Positions 24,129 through 33,216 of a stretch of DNA of 37,229 nt are shown in pieces. Below the pieces are notes generated by a model that searched no databases, had not been told where the DNA came from, and saw only the letters and a list, made by a program, of their open reading frames with translations. The position numbers and the translations under genes were made by a program. The stretch is from Paenibacillus sp. 598K (lineage in GTDB: Bacteria; Bacillota; Bacilli; Paenibacillales; Paenibacillaceae): positions 47,594 to 84,822 of the forward strand of contig NZ_BFBX01000130.1 of assembly GCF_003851045.1 (NCBI RefSeq), written 5' to 3'. Position 1 is the stretch's first letter. Each line of letters begins with the position of its first letter.

Positions 24129-24529
24129 GAAACGGGCATCCGAATAGCGGGGGATTAGATATCGGCGGATTGGATACCCGGCAGTTGATGCGCGAGGGAC
24201 TGTCTCGGCCAGGAACGGCGCTTCGCTACCCGTTTGACCCCGACATCCCCGTACTGTTCGTCGGCAGTAAGATGTTTGCCTTGTTCGGCGTTCATGAGGG
24301 AGTAGAGCGTGTCAATCTGAAGACGCAGCCAGAGGAAGCCTGGTTGCAGCGGGAGACCTATCCGGGCGCCGTCATTCCGGGTTATCACATGAACAAAAAA
24401 CACTGGAACACCGTGCTCCTCAACGGGCGCGTGCCCAATGACGTCATCCTGACGATGCTGGAGGAGTCGTATCAGCTCGTATGGGCAAAGCTGACCCGGG
24501 CAGCACGCGAAGCGATCAACGGTGCATAG
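24125..24529 (+). CDS. MmcQ/YjbR-family protein
   Basis: A 134-residue YjbR-type protein (CyaY-like fold). Diagnostic strings are KMFALF, VNLKTQPEEAW, TYPGAVIPGYHMNKKHWNT and SYQLVWAKL. The family is often annotated as DNA-binding, but its molecular role is not established. ATG 24125 overlaps the stop of the kinase gene by four bases, so the two are co-translated. A Gly/Asn-rich 15-residue extension precedes the conserved domain. Confidence 0.9.
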   Translation: MRNGHPNSGGLDIGGLDTRQLMREGLSRPGTALRYPFDPDIPVLFVGSKMFALFGVHEGVERVNLKTQPEEAWLQRETYPGAVIPGYHMNKKHWNTVLLNGRVPNDVILTMLEESYQLVWAKLTRAAREAINGA

Positions 24530-24589
24530 CCGACACCCTTCAAGCCGTCACGCCGTGTGTTGGGTAGCTTCGGATGGGAGTAACGGCAA

Positions 24590-25348
24590 TCAGTGGCTCG
24601 CGCGAGCCGTCGAGTCGTTGATCCGGTACCAGTACCGATACACTTCGCTGTAACCCAGCTTGGCGTAGAGCCGCATCGCAGGCGCGTTCGAGAGGACGAC
24701 AGCCAGGCAACTGCGGCTCGCGCCTGGGCTGCGGCCCCAATGCAGCAGTTGCAACAGCATCTGCTCCCCGAGACCTCGCCCCCGCAAGGCTTGATCAATA
24801 ACCACGTTGTACAGTCCGACGTACGCCCCATCCACGACGCCTAACCCGCATCCCGCCACCTGACCTCCGGCAATGATAGATACATAACCGCTCTGCGCCA
24901 CAATCCGCTGCAGCATCTGAGACAAGGTCGGATGATGTCTTGGATCAACATGTGATAATCGGCAGAAGTGTGCGATCCACGCGCTGGACAACGGCTCGAT
25001 CTTCGCTCGGACGGCAGGATCGGGAGACGGCAGCGCATCCAGCTCAAGCATCTGCACGCTCGTCTCTTCGGCGAACCGGTAGCCTCGTTGGCTTAGCTCG
25101 TCGTCCAGCGGCATCGGTTTTGTATAGGGCGAGAGCTTGAATACGGTTGCCAGCCCTTGGCTGCGGTACATGTCTTCACATGCGTCTAGCTTCGTCGCGA
25201 TCGGCAGCGAGGAGTCGTAGAGCGGCTGGATGGAGTTGGCGCGTTTCGTATACCCGTCAGCAAAGCGCAACACCCAGCCGTCATACAGCACGGTGGATAG
25301 TGGCTGCCAATGGTTAAGGGAGAGCTCTTCGATTTCTTTGAAGGACAA
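24590..25348 (-). CDS. GNAT-family N-acetyltransferase
   Basis: About 252 residues. The N-terminal half (VLYDGWVLRFADGYTKRANS) matches a two-part acetyltransferase type; the C-terminal half is a GNAT domain with motif A YNVVIDQALRGRGLGEQML, where RGRGLG binds acetyl-CoA, and motif B NAPAMRLYAKLGY. TTG 25348 is preferred because AAAGG (25363-25359) lies 10 bases upstream; in-frame TTG 25366 and GTG 25357 have no usable site. Substrate unknown. It converges with the YjbR gene, with 60 bases between their stops. Confidence 0.85.
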   Translation of the reverse strand: MSFKEIEELSLNHWQPLSTVLYDGWVLRFADGYTKRANSIQPLYDSSLPIATKLDACEDMYRSQGLATVFKLSPYTKPMPLDDELSQRGYRFAEETSVQMLELDALPSPDPAVRAKIEPLSSAWIAHFCRLSHVDPRHHPTLSQMLQRIVAQSGYVSIIAGGQVAGCGLGVVDGAYVGLYNVVIDQALRGRGLGEQMLLQLLHWGRSPGASRSCLAVVLSNAPAMRLYAKLGYSEVYRYWYRINDSTARASH

Positions 25349-25409
25349 GATCAGCACGCCTTTCAAGGGTGGAGTTAGAAAGTGAGTTTGAACAAGATAA
25401 GATTGAATT

Positions 25410-25438
25410 AATATACAATATTATGAATTATAATTCAA
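25410..25438 (-). promoter_or_regulatory. AT-rich promoter/operator of the GNAT gene
   Basis: On the minus strand TTGAAT (25438-25433) and TATATT (25415-25410) are 17 bases apart. The region is embedded in inverted repeats: ATTGAATTA/TAATTCAAT (25402-25410, 25431-25439) and a perfect palindrome GAATTATAATTC (25425-25436), which could bind a repressor. Confidence 0.5.
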
Positions 25439-25580
25439 TGGTGTTTAGAGAATTAATCAATCGATTACGGGATGTAGGGTACGCCGAGCCGCTCGAATAA
25501 ACGTGCGGGTGCCCTTGGTTCGGGATGTGTGTGGGGAAAACGGGTTAGAGCGGGTTGGAGCGAGGGGTGTCGGGGGGAAG

Positions 25581-25813
25581 ATGTGTGCGAAAAATGAAAA
25601 ATCGCATAAGTTTTGGGTAAGCTGTCCTCGGGACCCCGAGATGTGCGAAAAATCGCATAAGTTCTGGGTAAACTGCCCTCATGGCTCCGAGATGTGCGAA
25701 AAATCGCACAAGTTCTGGGTAAACTGCCCTCATGGCTCCGAGATGTGCGAAAAATCGCATAAGTTCTGGGTAAACTGCCCTCGTGGCCCCGAGATGTGCG
25801 AAAAATCGCACAA
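25581..25813. repeat. 51-bp tandem repeat array with a hairpin in each unit
   Basis: Contiguous units start at 25581 (60 bp, with extra bases), 25641, 25692 and 25743 (each 51 bp), and a truncated fifth starts at 25794. Each begins ATGTGCGAAAAATCGCA, which folds as TGCGA-AAAA-TCGCA, and includes TTCTGGGTAAACTGCCCTC. Copies differ by a few bases (Ala/Thr-type changes such as CATAAG or CACAAG). Because 51 is a multiple of three, long frames stay open on both strands (25503-25940 plus, 25545-25871 minus), but there is no ribosome-binding site and the frames are repeat artefacts. It fills most of the 530-base gap between the GNAT and SDR genes. Confidence 0.9.
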
Positions 25814-25897
25814 AAATCGGCCTCTGTTTGGGTATCGGATGCAGAAGCGGTACATGCCCGGCGGTGCGCACCCGGCACGAGGCGCGTCCGGCACAGG

Positions 25898-26725
25898 CTA
25901 CTGCTCAGGCTTCGGCTCGTACACCTGCCCCCATCCATAGCCGGCTGCCTCTGATGTGTCCTCAGGCATACCGGGCAAGATGAGGCCGCCGTCGACGCGC
26001 AGATTGATGCCGGTAATGTAGGAGGCTTGCGGCGAAGCGAGCCAGGCGATCGCCTCGCCGATATCGGACGGCGTGCCCATCCGGCCGAGCGGGATCTTGC
26101 GTCCGAGCGGCTCGGCGTAGGCGTCCTGATCGAGGTTGTGCACGGTCGCACCCGGGCCGACGCAGTTGACCCGGATGCCGTGCGGCGCCCACTCCAGCGC
26201 GAGGGAGCCGCAGGAGCGGATGAGCGCCGCCTTCATGCCGCCGTAGATGCTGTCCCCGGGGTAGGCCCGCTCGCCGCGCGAGGAGGTGATGAACAGGATA
26301 CTGCCTGCGATCTCCTGCTCGATCATCGCGGCGGCGGCGTGCTTGGCGACCAGCATCGGCCCGGTATAGTCCAGGTGGATGACAGAGGCGATCGCCTCGG
26401 CGGACATGTCGAGCAGCGGCCGATTGTCGCCACCCCCGGCATTGTTGACGACGAGATCGAGACGACCGCAAGCTTCTACCGTCTCGGCGACGATGCGCTG
26501 CGCGTCCTCCGGCTTGGTCAGATCGCACTGCAGGACGATTGGCTGCGCGCCGTACGTATGCCGCATATCCTGGGCGAATGTCTCGATGCCGTCGACGCTG
26601 CTATGATAGGTGAGCGCCAGACGATATCCCTTCTGCGCCAGCACGCTGGCGATGCCTCGACCGATACCCTGACCGGCCCCTGTGACGAGCGCGACTCTGC
26701 TTTTCTGCGTTAGCGAAGCGTCCAT
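25898..26725 (-). CDS. short-chain dehydrogenase/reductase (SDR)
   Basis: A 275-residue classical SDR. The NAD(P)-binding loop TGAGQGIG is at residues 15-22, NNAG follows in the middle, and the catalytic Ser lies in FITSSRGE with Tyr-x-x-x-Lys as YGGMK. The ending ASYITGINLRVDGGL is typical of glucose-dehydrogenase or 3-oxoacyl-ACP-reductase-like SDRs, with a 25-residue C-terminal extension. Substrate not determinable. ATG 26725 is clear. It is monocistronic and divergent from the metallophosphoesterase gene. Confidence 0.92.
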   Translation of the reverse strand: MDASLTQKSRVALVTGAGQGIGRGIASVLAQKGYRLALTYHSSVDGIETFAQDMRHTYGAQPIVLQCDLTKPEDAQRIVAETVEACGRLDLVVNNAGGGDNRPLLDMSAEAIASVIHLDYTGPMLVAKHAAAAMIEQEIAGSILFITSSRGERAYPGDSIYGGMKAALIRSCGSLALEWAPHGIRVNCVGPGATVHNLDQDAYAEPLGRKIPLGRMGTPSDIGEAIAWLASPQASYITGINLRVDGGLILPGMPEDTSEAAGYGWGQVYEPKPEQ

Positions 26726-26900
26726 GCTTCCAGCTCCCTTCGAATACGTTTCTTAACCATCTTCCTACATTACCCTTTTTGACCATTCATTACTCGTCGG
26801 GGACCGTGGTACAATGAAGATTCGAGTGATTGGGACATCCACAAGATGATGCACCGGCGAGCAGCCGGTATAATCCGTACATCGGGCAAGGAGCGACGGG

Positions 26901-27608
26901 ATGAGGAAATTATTTATAACGGATATTCATGGCGAGCATTGCGGGTTGATGAAGCTGCTGGAGCATGCGCGCTATGAGCCGTCAGTCGATGCACTGGTCG
27001 TCGGCGGCGACATGGTAAGTCGAGGACCGGCGAGCGGCCAGGTGCTCCGGGAGATTCACGCGCTGGCGACTGCTCATCCTGAACGGGTGACGGCGTTGAC
27101 CGGCAATCATGAGGAGATGATGAGCTGGCATTTCGACGGCCGCTCCGAGATGTGGCTAGACCACGCCGGCAAGCATACGCTGTCTGAGCTGCGCAAGACG
27201 TATCGTCGCGAGTCGGAGCTGCGGGCATGTCTCGACTGGATCGCAGCGCTGCCGCTCGTATACGAAGATGACGAGTATGTGTATACGCATGCGGGACTGG
27301 TGCCGTATGACGCGCTGGAGTCACAGGATCGGGAGATCCTGTGGATGTCGGAGCAGGACTTCTATGCGTATCCGGCGGAGCTGATCCTGAATGCGACGCA
27401 AGGCAAGCCGGTGATCCATGGGCATACGCCGTGCGAGTTTATCGTGCGAGATCGCGCTCGTATCAATTGCGACCTCGGCGCGCACACCTATGCGATCATG
27501 GAGTCGCGGGCGTTGGCGCTCGTCGATCTGACGCAGCAGCTCTATTACGTGTATCATCTGGAGACCGGCCAGATCACGGAGCGTAGGCTGCCACGCGCCG
27601 CCAAGTGA
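26901..27608 (+). CDS. metallophosphoesterase (serine/threonine-phosphatase/PrpE-like)
   Basis: A 235-residue calcineurin-like phosphoesterase with a complete set of metal-ligand motifs: FITDIHGE, GDMVSRGP, LTGNHEE, YTHAG and IHGHTP. It resembles the small bacterial phosphatases of the PrpE/ApaH-like group, which act on phosphoproteins or dinucleoside polyphosphates. It is an intact paralogue of the frameshifted gene at 20348-21071. ATG 26901 has AAGGAGCG upstream. A TATAAT at 26869-26874 and TACAAT at 26810-26815 are possible -10 elements without clear -35 partners. Confidence 0.88.
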   Translation: MRKLFITDIHGEHCGLMKLLEHARYEPSVDALVVGGDMVSRGPASGQVLREIHALATAHPERVTALTGNHEEMMSWHFDGRSEMWLDHAGKHTLSELRKTYRRESELRACLDWIAALPLVYEDDEYVYTHAGLVPYDALESQDREILWMSEQDFYAYPAELILNATQGKPVIHGHTPCEFIVRDRARINCDLGAHTYAIMESRALALVDLTQQLYYVYHLETGQITERRLPRAAK

Positions 27609-27698
27609 TCGATTCTCCATTCCTGCCTGAGCGGGCCCTCTTGGCAAAAGAGTACCACCGAATCCCTGCGAAGACCATCGTGCCCGCCTTCCATGAAA

Positions 27699-27835
27699 TG
27701 CAAAAGGTTGGAATAGACGCTCCGGCACCTGCCCGGTACAGTAAGCTTGATGCATGGCCGACTGATGCCGTCTGCTCAAGTAAGGGACATCGCATAATAG
27801 CGGCTCAGCGGCACACAAGCTCTACCAACCTTGCA
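27699..27835 (+). other. possible structured mRNA leader of the SLH lyase gene
   Basis: AAGGTTGG (27704-27711) pairs exactly with CCAACCTT (27825-27832), and TGCA on each side (27699-27702, 27832-27835) can extend the stem. It encloses about 113 bases with further short stems. The 3' arm ends right at the ribosome-binding site AAAGGAGTG of the lyase gene, so folding could control access. No known riboswitch class was recognised. Confidence 0.4.
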
Positions 27836-27853
27836 AAGGAGTGAGCGTATCGC

Positions 27854-30800
27854 ATGATAGCTGGTCGTGGAAAGAGAAAGCGTGGAGGAAAAGGAGCGCG
27901 CAGGAAGGTTGTATCGGCGGGGCTGGTCCTTGCCCTAATCGTGTCGCAGATCGGGTGGGGGGCTGCAGCAGCGGGCGAAGAGGCTGTCGGCATGGAGACA
28001 AAGCTCGAAACTTCGGGCAACGAGTTTGGCGATTCGAATAATGGAAACGGAGCCTCGGGCAGCGAGATAGGCGGCATGGGGGATTCCGGCATCACGACTA
28101 GCGCTGCCGGTACATCGGCAGATACCGGACAGCTAAGTCTGTTGGAGCAGCTAGACTTCGAGCAGGATACAGGAGGGTTCGTCGCCGGCAATGCGGCGGT
28201 GACGATGGAGAACGGAGTGCTCAAGGTGACCGGCTCGGGCTCGGGCAGCCGCTCGGCGGCGAAGACATTCAGCCCCGCGCTCGACACGGAGGAGGCGGTG
28301 TTCGCCCTGGACTGGCGGCCGGAGGATGTGAGCACCGCCGCCAACTCGAGCGAGCTGCTCTGGGTGGACATTGATGACAAGCCGGTGTTCCGCATCGTCA
28401 AGGGGGGCGGCGCAAGCGGCGGCATCCTGTATGGCGCGGGCTCGTCCGGCACAGATTTGAGTGCGCTTACATCGGCGATGGACTCTCATCAGGCGACAGA
28501 GTGGCTGCGGCTGGAGGTCGCCTTTGACTTCGCGACGGAGCAGGCGGCGCTGCGTATCCGGGAGAGAGACAGCGGCCAGCTGCTCGCGGACAGCGGTCCG
28601 ATCAGTCTGCTGTCCATCGATTATACCCCGCAGCTCAAGGCGCTCCGCACCGTCGGCAATCGTGCGAGCGGGCAGACGCTCGGCTTCGTCATGCATCTCG
28701 ACAACTATACGCTGCACGCCTCGGCCGAACCGGCGCCGGAGCAGCAGCCTCGCACGGTGACGGAGATCGTCACGCCGTATGCGGTCAGCCTTACGATCGG
28801 CGCGGGCGCTTCATTGGCTGATGTCGTGTCGATCCTGCCACAGACGGTCGAGATCCGGCTCAGCAACGGGGCGCTGCGCACAGGCATCCCGCTCCTCTGG
28901 CAGAGCGAAGACTATGATGGCGCAACTGAGGGCGTCTACACGCTCACGGGCGAGCTCGATCTGTCGGGGCTCTCTCAGGTGCTTAACCCCGATGCGGTGA
29001 CTGCCGAGGTGACGGTGACGGTCGCCGCAGCAGGAGGCGCGCCCTCATTGCCAGGCTACGAGACGAAGGCCTATACCGATTTTGGCGATCAGATGCCGCT
29101 GTTGCCGGCGTTCTGGGGCTTCTCTACGGCCAATGCTACGCTGGCTTTGCATACGGCCGAGCTGGCTGGCAATGCGACATCGAAGCTGCATTTCAACATT
29201 ACCAATCAATCCGGCGGCCGTGTCGCCACCAAGCGCTTCGCCGAGCCGTACATCGGCGAGTCGGTCGTGCTCGTGCTGGACTGGTATCCCGGCAAGGTGA
29301 ACAACAAAGGCTCGCATCCGAACGAGAACGGCGGCGAGCTGCAGATTACCAATGAGAGCAATCAGCCGATCCTGACGCTTAATCATACGAATAACGCTCC
29401 GCTCTCGTATTATGCGGGTCTCGGCTCCGGCCGGGCGACGCTGCCGATCACGCAGGCGGAGGCGTGGTACCGGACGACGATTACCTTCGACTATGTCGAG
29501 CAGGAGATCCGGCTCCATCTGGCGAACGAGGCGCTGGCAGTGGATGAGACGCGGACGCTGTCGATGGCTCCGCTCGTCATGGACACCAAGATCGGCGGCA
29601 TTCGGCTGGCCGGTGTCCGTACCGCAGGCAATAATCTGACCTGGGACACGTACCTGGACAACATCGCGCTCTATGTCGCGCCTCTGCCGGAGCATGCGAT
29701 CACACTTGTGCCGACGCTGCCTTATCATCGCATCTATGTCAGCGAAGCCTCGGACGATCTCGCAGAGCTGGGACTGCCGGAGCAGGTGACGGCGACGCTG
29801 GCGGACGGCTCGGTGGCTGAGGTGCCGGTCGCCGCATGGGAGCCGACTGAGGGGTGGGACCCGGACGTCTCTGGCGTCTATACCTTCCGAGGAAAGCTGG
29901 ATATCGGCGATCGTTGGGTCAATCCGTTCGATGTCACAGCGCTGCTGTACGTCTACAACCGGCATGACCCGCCCGCTACTCCGCGGAATACAGAGTGGCT
30001 GGACCGCAGCGTGGTGGCGCTCTCGTCGGACGACGGCATCTTCGTCAGTTGGCGGCTGCTGGCGGACGAGTATGAGGCGGGCGCGAGCTTTAACCTGTAT
30101 CGCAATGGCGTCAAGCTCAACAGTGTGCCGCTGCTCGTGACCAACTATACCGATGCGGCCGGATCGCCTGGAGACCGCTATACGATCGAGACGCTGCGCG
30201 GCGGCGCGGCGACGATGGACGGCTCGGCGACCGCGCAGGCGACGGACTATCTGTCGATTCCGCTCCAGCAGCCGGAGGGCGGCGTCACGGCTACGGGACC
30301 GTATACGTATCATGCCAACGACGCCAGCGTCGGCGATCTGGACGGCGATGGCGAGTACGAGATTATCGTCAAGTGGTATCCGTCCAATGCGATCGACAGC
30401 TCGCAGTCGGGCATGACCGGACCGACGATCTTCGATGCCTACAAGCTCGACGGCAGCTTGCTGTGGCGGATGAATATGGGCTTTAACCTGACCTCGGGCG
30501 CGCATTACCATCAGTTCATCGTCGCCGATCTCGACGGCGATGGACGCAGCGAGATGCTGATCAAGACGGCGGATGCGACGACGGTCTACGGCGTCACCGA
30601 CGGCGTATACGACCCGGCCAAGGTGATCAGCGTCATCGGCAACCCGGAGGACGACGGGCGTTGGGTGAATGATGCCGGCAAGGTGTACGGCGGGCCGGAA
30701 TATATCACCGTATTCGACGGATTAACCGGAGAGGCGATCGACACGGTGGACTATGCGTTTGCGCTCGGGGATGTCGCTTCCTGGGGCGACAGCTTCCACA

Positions 30801-33085
30801 ACCGCTCGGACCGCTTCCTCGCCGGGCTCGCCTATCTCGACGGCGAGAAGCCGAGTGTCGTCTACGGGCGCGGCTATTATGAGCGGACCACCTACATCGC
30901 CTACTCGCTCGTTGACGGCAAGCTGGTCACGGAGTGGACCTTCGACTCGGCGGTGGAGGGACGGGGAGGTGGCCTGGGCTTCCACAGTCTGGCTACCGGA
31001 GATGTCGACAATGACGGGCGCGACGAGATCATTGCCGGCTCGCTGGTGCTGGACGACGACGGCACGATCCTCTATATGATGGACGGCGAGAAGGGCCGCG
31101 AGCGGGGCTCGCACGGCGATGCGATGCATGTCGGCGCCTTCGATCCCGACCGGGAGGGACTGCACTTCATCGGCGTCCACGAAGACCCGGCCGTGGCTTC
31201 GCTGGAGTACCATGACGGCGCAACGGGCGAGACGATCATGTCGTTTTACGGCTCGGTCGATGCAGGTCGCGGCTTGGCGGCCAACATCACATCGCGGCCA
31301 GGGTACGAGTTCTGGGGCACGGCGCCCGATGATGTGACGCGTGGCGGCGGCATCTACAATGTCCAGGGGGAGACGGTCGCAGACAGCTTCCGAAGCGCCG
31401 GATTACCCGTCAACTTCGCGCTCTATTGGGACGGCGACCTGCTGCACGAGCTGCTCGACAATACCTTAATTACGAAGTATAACGAAGCGACAGGACGGGC
31501 GGAGCTGCTGCGCGAGTTCGACGATGTGGTGAGCAACAATGGCACCAAGGCGACGCCGACGCTGCAGGCCGATATCCTCGGCGACTGGCGCGAGGAGGTC
31601 ATCCTGCCGACGACGGACAGCTCGGAGCTCCGCATCTACAGCACGACGATCCCGACAGACTATCGTCTCTACACCTTGATGCACGATACGGTCTATCGGA
31701 TGGGGATCGCGTGGCAAAATGTCGCCTATAACCAGCCGCCGCATCTCGGCTACTATCTGGGCGAGGACATCCGCGATACCGTGCTCGCCGGCGAGCTGCC
31801 TACGCCTGCGATCCGGTATACGAATGCGCCAGCTCCGGTCGAGCCGCCGCAACCGCCGCCGTATACGGGCGGACCGTGGTGGCCGCCTGTATCGGAACCG
31901 GCAGAGGAGCCAGTATCGCCTGAGCCTCAGCAGCCGGGAGATACAGACCTGGCGCTGACAGGCGAGCTGGAGGACGGCACGGTCCATGCCGCCGTTACGG
32001 CGCAGCAGTGGACTGCGCTGCTGGAGGCGCATGGCGGCGCTCGGAAGGGTCCGATCATCATCGCCGTATCGGCGGATGAGCCAGTGACCTCGGCGAACGC
32101 GTATGCGATCGAGCTGCCTGCTGCGATGCTGCAAGGGGAGCGCGGCGCGTATGAGGTGCGCATCCGCACCGGCGCCATCGACCTGACGCTGCCAGCCGAT
32201 GTATTGCGAGGCTATGACTATACAGCAGCGGATAGGATCGTCCTGCATCTGGCGGTGTCCGAGACGGGAGGCGAGCGGACGGCGGAGATCGCGCTGGCGG
32301 TGAACGGCGAGGACATCCGCTGGCGCAATGCAGCTTCGCCGTTGACAGTGAGGCTTCCGCATACGCTCGCGCCTGCTCAGCATCCGGCATTCGTCGCAGT
32401 GTGGCATGTCGATGAACAGGGCAAACGCTCGATCCTGAGCGGCGGCCGTTACGATACAGAGATGGCTGCGATGGTGTTCCGGACCGCGCATCTGAGCACC
32501 TTCGTCATCGGATACAACTACCGCACCTTCGCCGACATCGCGGGCGTTGACTGGGCCAGACACGCGATCGAGGCGCTCGCCGCCAAAGGCATCGTCCAAG
32601 GTGTGAGCGCATCGGCTTATGCGCCTAGCGAGTCCATCACACGGGCCGACTTCGTCACGCTGCTCGTGCGTACGCTGGAGCTGCAGCCGCTGGAGGCCGG
32701 AGCTTCGGCTATGGCGGGAAGAGCGCCGTTCGTCGATGTTGCGGCGGATCGCTATTACTATGACGCGGTGACTGCCGCCTACGCGCTTGGCATCGTAGAG
32801 GGCGACGGCGCGAGATTCTACCCGTCGCAGACGATCACCCGTCAGGAGATGATCGTCATGACGGCGCGGGCGCTGCAGACGCTGGATCGTTTGCCGGATG
32901 TCGCCGGGACGACGCTGGCGGCCTTCGCCGACAGGGAGCAGATCGCGCCGTATGCCGAGCGCTCGGTCGCTCTGTTGGTCGAGGCTGGGGTCATCCTCGG
33001 CGCAGACGGCCGCCTGCATCCGCTGGCTCCGCTGACGCGGGCCGAAGCGGCGGTGCTGCTGCATCGGATTTACGAGCAAGGTTAA
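27854..33085 (+). CDS. S-layer-anchored rhamnogalacturonan lyase (polysaccharide lyase family 11) with SLH repeats
   Basis: A 1743-residue secreted enzyme. A very basic n-region and hydrophobic core (about 20-40) form the signal peptide. Two concanavalin-like sandwich regions (about 95-295 and 400-610) are each followed by a Big_4-like Ig segment. The PL11 beta-propeller spans about 705-1320, with YTYHANDASVGDLDGDGEYE, FIVADLDGDGRSE and other Ca2+-binding DxDxDG-type loops as in YesW/YesX. A Pro-rich linker (about 1325-1360), a Paenibacillus-type adhesion region, and three SLH domains (about 1557-1743, e.g. FADIAGVDWARHAIEALAAKGI) follow. It should cleave the pectin rhamnogalacturonan I backbone at the cell surface, releasing oligosaccharides for uptake. 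ATG 27854 follows AAAGGAGTG. Confidence 0.93.
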   Translation: MIAGRGKRKRGGKGARRKVVSAGLVLALIVSQIGWGAAAAGEEAVGMETKLETSGNEFGDSNNGNGASGSEIGGMGDSGITTSAAGTSADTGQLSLLEQLDFEQDTGGFVAGNAAVTMENGVLKVTGSGSGSRSAAKTFSPALDTEEAVFALDWRPEDVSTAANSSELLWVDIDDKPVFRIVKGGGASGGILYGAGSSGTDLSALTSAMDSHQATEWLRLEVAFDFATEQAALRIRERDSGQLLADSGPISLLSIDYTPQLKALRTVGNRASGQTLGFVMHLDNYTLHASAEPAPEQQPRTVTEIVTPYAVSLTIGAGASLADVVSILPQTVEIRLSNGALRTGIPLLWQSEDYDGATEGVYTLTGELDLSGLSQVLNPDAVTAEVTVTVAAAGGAPSLPGYETKAYTDFGDQMPLLPAFWGFSTANATLALHTAELAGNATSKLHFNITNQSGGRVATKRFAEPYIGESVVLVLDWYPGKVNNKGSHPNENGGELQITNESNQPILTLNHTNNAPLSYYAGLGSGRATLPITQAEAWYRTTITFDYVEQEIRLHLANEALAVDETRTLSMAPLVMDTKIGGIRLAGVRTAGNNLTWDTYLDNIALYVAPLPEHAITLVPTLPYHRIYVSEASDDLAELGLPEQVTATLADGSVAEVPVAAWEPTEGWDPDVSGVYTFRGKLDIGDRWVNPFDVTALLYVYNRHDPPATPRNTEWLDRSVVALSSDDGIFVSWRLLADEYEAGASFNLYRNGVKLNSVPLLVTNYTDAAGSPGDRYTIETLRGGAATMDGSATAQATDYLSIPLQQPEGGVTATGPYTYHANDASVGDLDGDGEYEIIVKWYPSNAIDSSQSGMTGPTIFDAYKLDGSLLWRMNMGFNLTSGAHYHQFIVADLDGDGRSEMLIKTADATTVYGVTDGVYDPAKVISVIGNPEDDGRWVNDAGKVYGGPEYITVFDGLTGEAIDTVDYAFALGDVASWGDSFHNRSDRFLAGLAYLDGEKPSVVYGRGYYERTTYIAYSLVDGKLVTEWTFDSAVEGRGGGLGFHSLATGDVDNDGRDEIIAGSLVLDDDGTILYMMDGEKGRERGSHGDAMHVGAFDPDREGLHFIGVHEDPAVASLEYHDGATGETIMSFYGSVDAGRGLAANITSRPGYEFWGTAPDDVTRGGGIYNVQGETVADSFRSAGLPVNFALYWDGDLLHELLDNTLITKYNEATGRAELLREFDDVVSNNGTKATPTLQADILGDWREEVILPTTDSSELRIYSTTIPTDYRLYTLMHDTVYRMGIAWQNVAYNQPPHLGYYLGEDIRDTVLAGELPTPAIRYTNAPAPVEPPQPPPYTGGPWWPPVSEPAEEPVSPEPQQPGDTDLALTGELEDGTVHAAVTAQQWTALLEAHGGARKGPIIIAVSADEPVTSANAYAIELPAAMLQGERGAYEVRIRTGAIDLTLPADVLRGYDYTAADRIVLHLAVSETGGERTAEIALAVNGEDIRWRNAASPLTVRLPHTLAPAQHPAFVAVWHVDEQGKRSILSGGRYDTEMAAMVFRTAHLSTFVIGYNYRTFADIAGVDWARHAIEALAAKGIVQGVSASAYAPSESITRADFVTLLVRTLELQPLEAGASAMAGRAPFVDVAADRYYYDAVTAAYALGIVEGDGARFYPSQTITRQEMIVMTARALQTLDRLPDVAGTTLAAFADREQIAPYAERSVALLVEAGVILGADGRLHPLAPLTRAEAAVLLHRIYEQG

Positions 33086-33093
33086 CAAGTTCA

Positions 33094-33128
33094 CCCCCGA
33101 TTCGATGATTGATCGAATCGGGGGTTTT
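33094..33128 (+). terminator. intrinsic terminator of the SLH lyase gene
   Basis: CCCCCGATTCGAT (33094-33106) pairs perfectly with 33112-33124 around GATTG, followed by TTTTATTTC. A strong 13-bp stem. Confidence 0.93.
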
Positions 33129-33216
33129 ATTTCGCCCGGGCAACCGAAAATAAATGTTATGGCGGCGTAGCGGATTCGCTGTGCTGTCCGTCTAATAGGT
33201 TGGAGGTGGTTAAGTG

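Noticed and set aside
25581..25813. CRISPR array
   Set aside because: Units are contiguous tandem copies without unique spacers, and no cas genes are present.
25503..25940. Frames across the 51-bp repeats read as a 17-residue repeat protein
   Set aside because: No ribosome-binding site; open on both strands only because the period is a multiple of three.
29045..33094. Long minus-strand frames opposite the SLH lyase (29045-30511 and 31466-33094)
   Set aside because: Arg/His-rich shadows of a recognised multidomain protein.
33139..33180. Autoregulatory ECF promoter (CAACC ... CGT) upstream of the sigma factor
   Set aside because: The spacing between the AAC and CGT elements is about five bases longer than the usual ECF arrangement.
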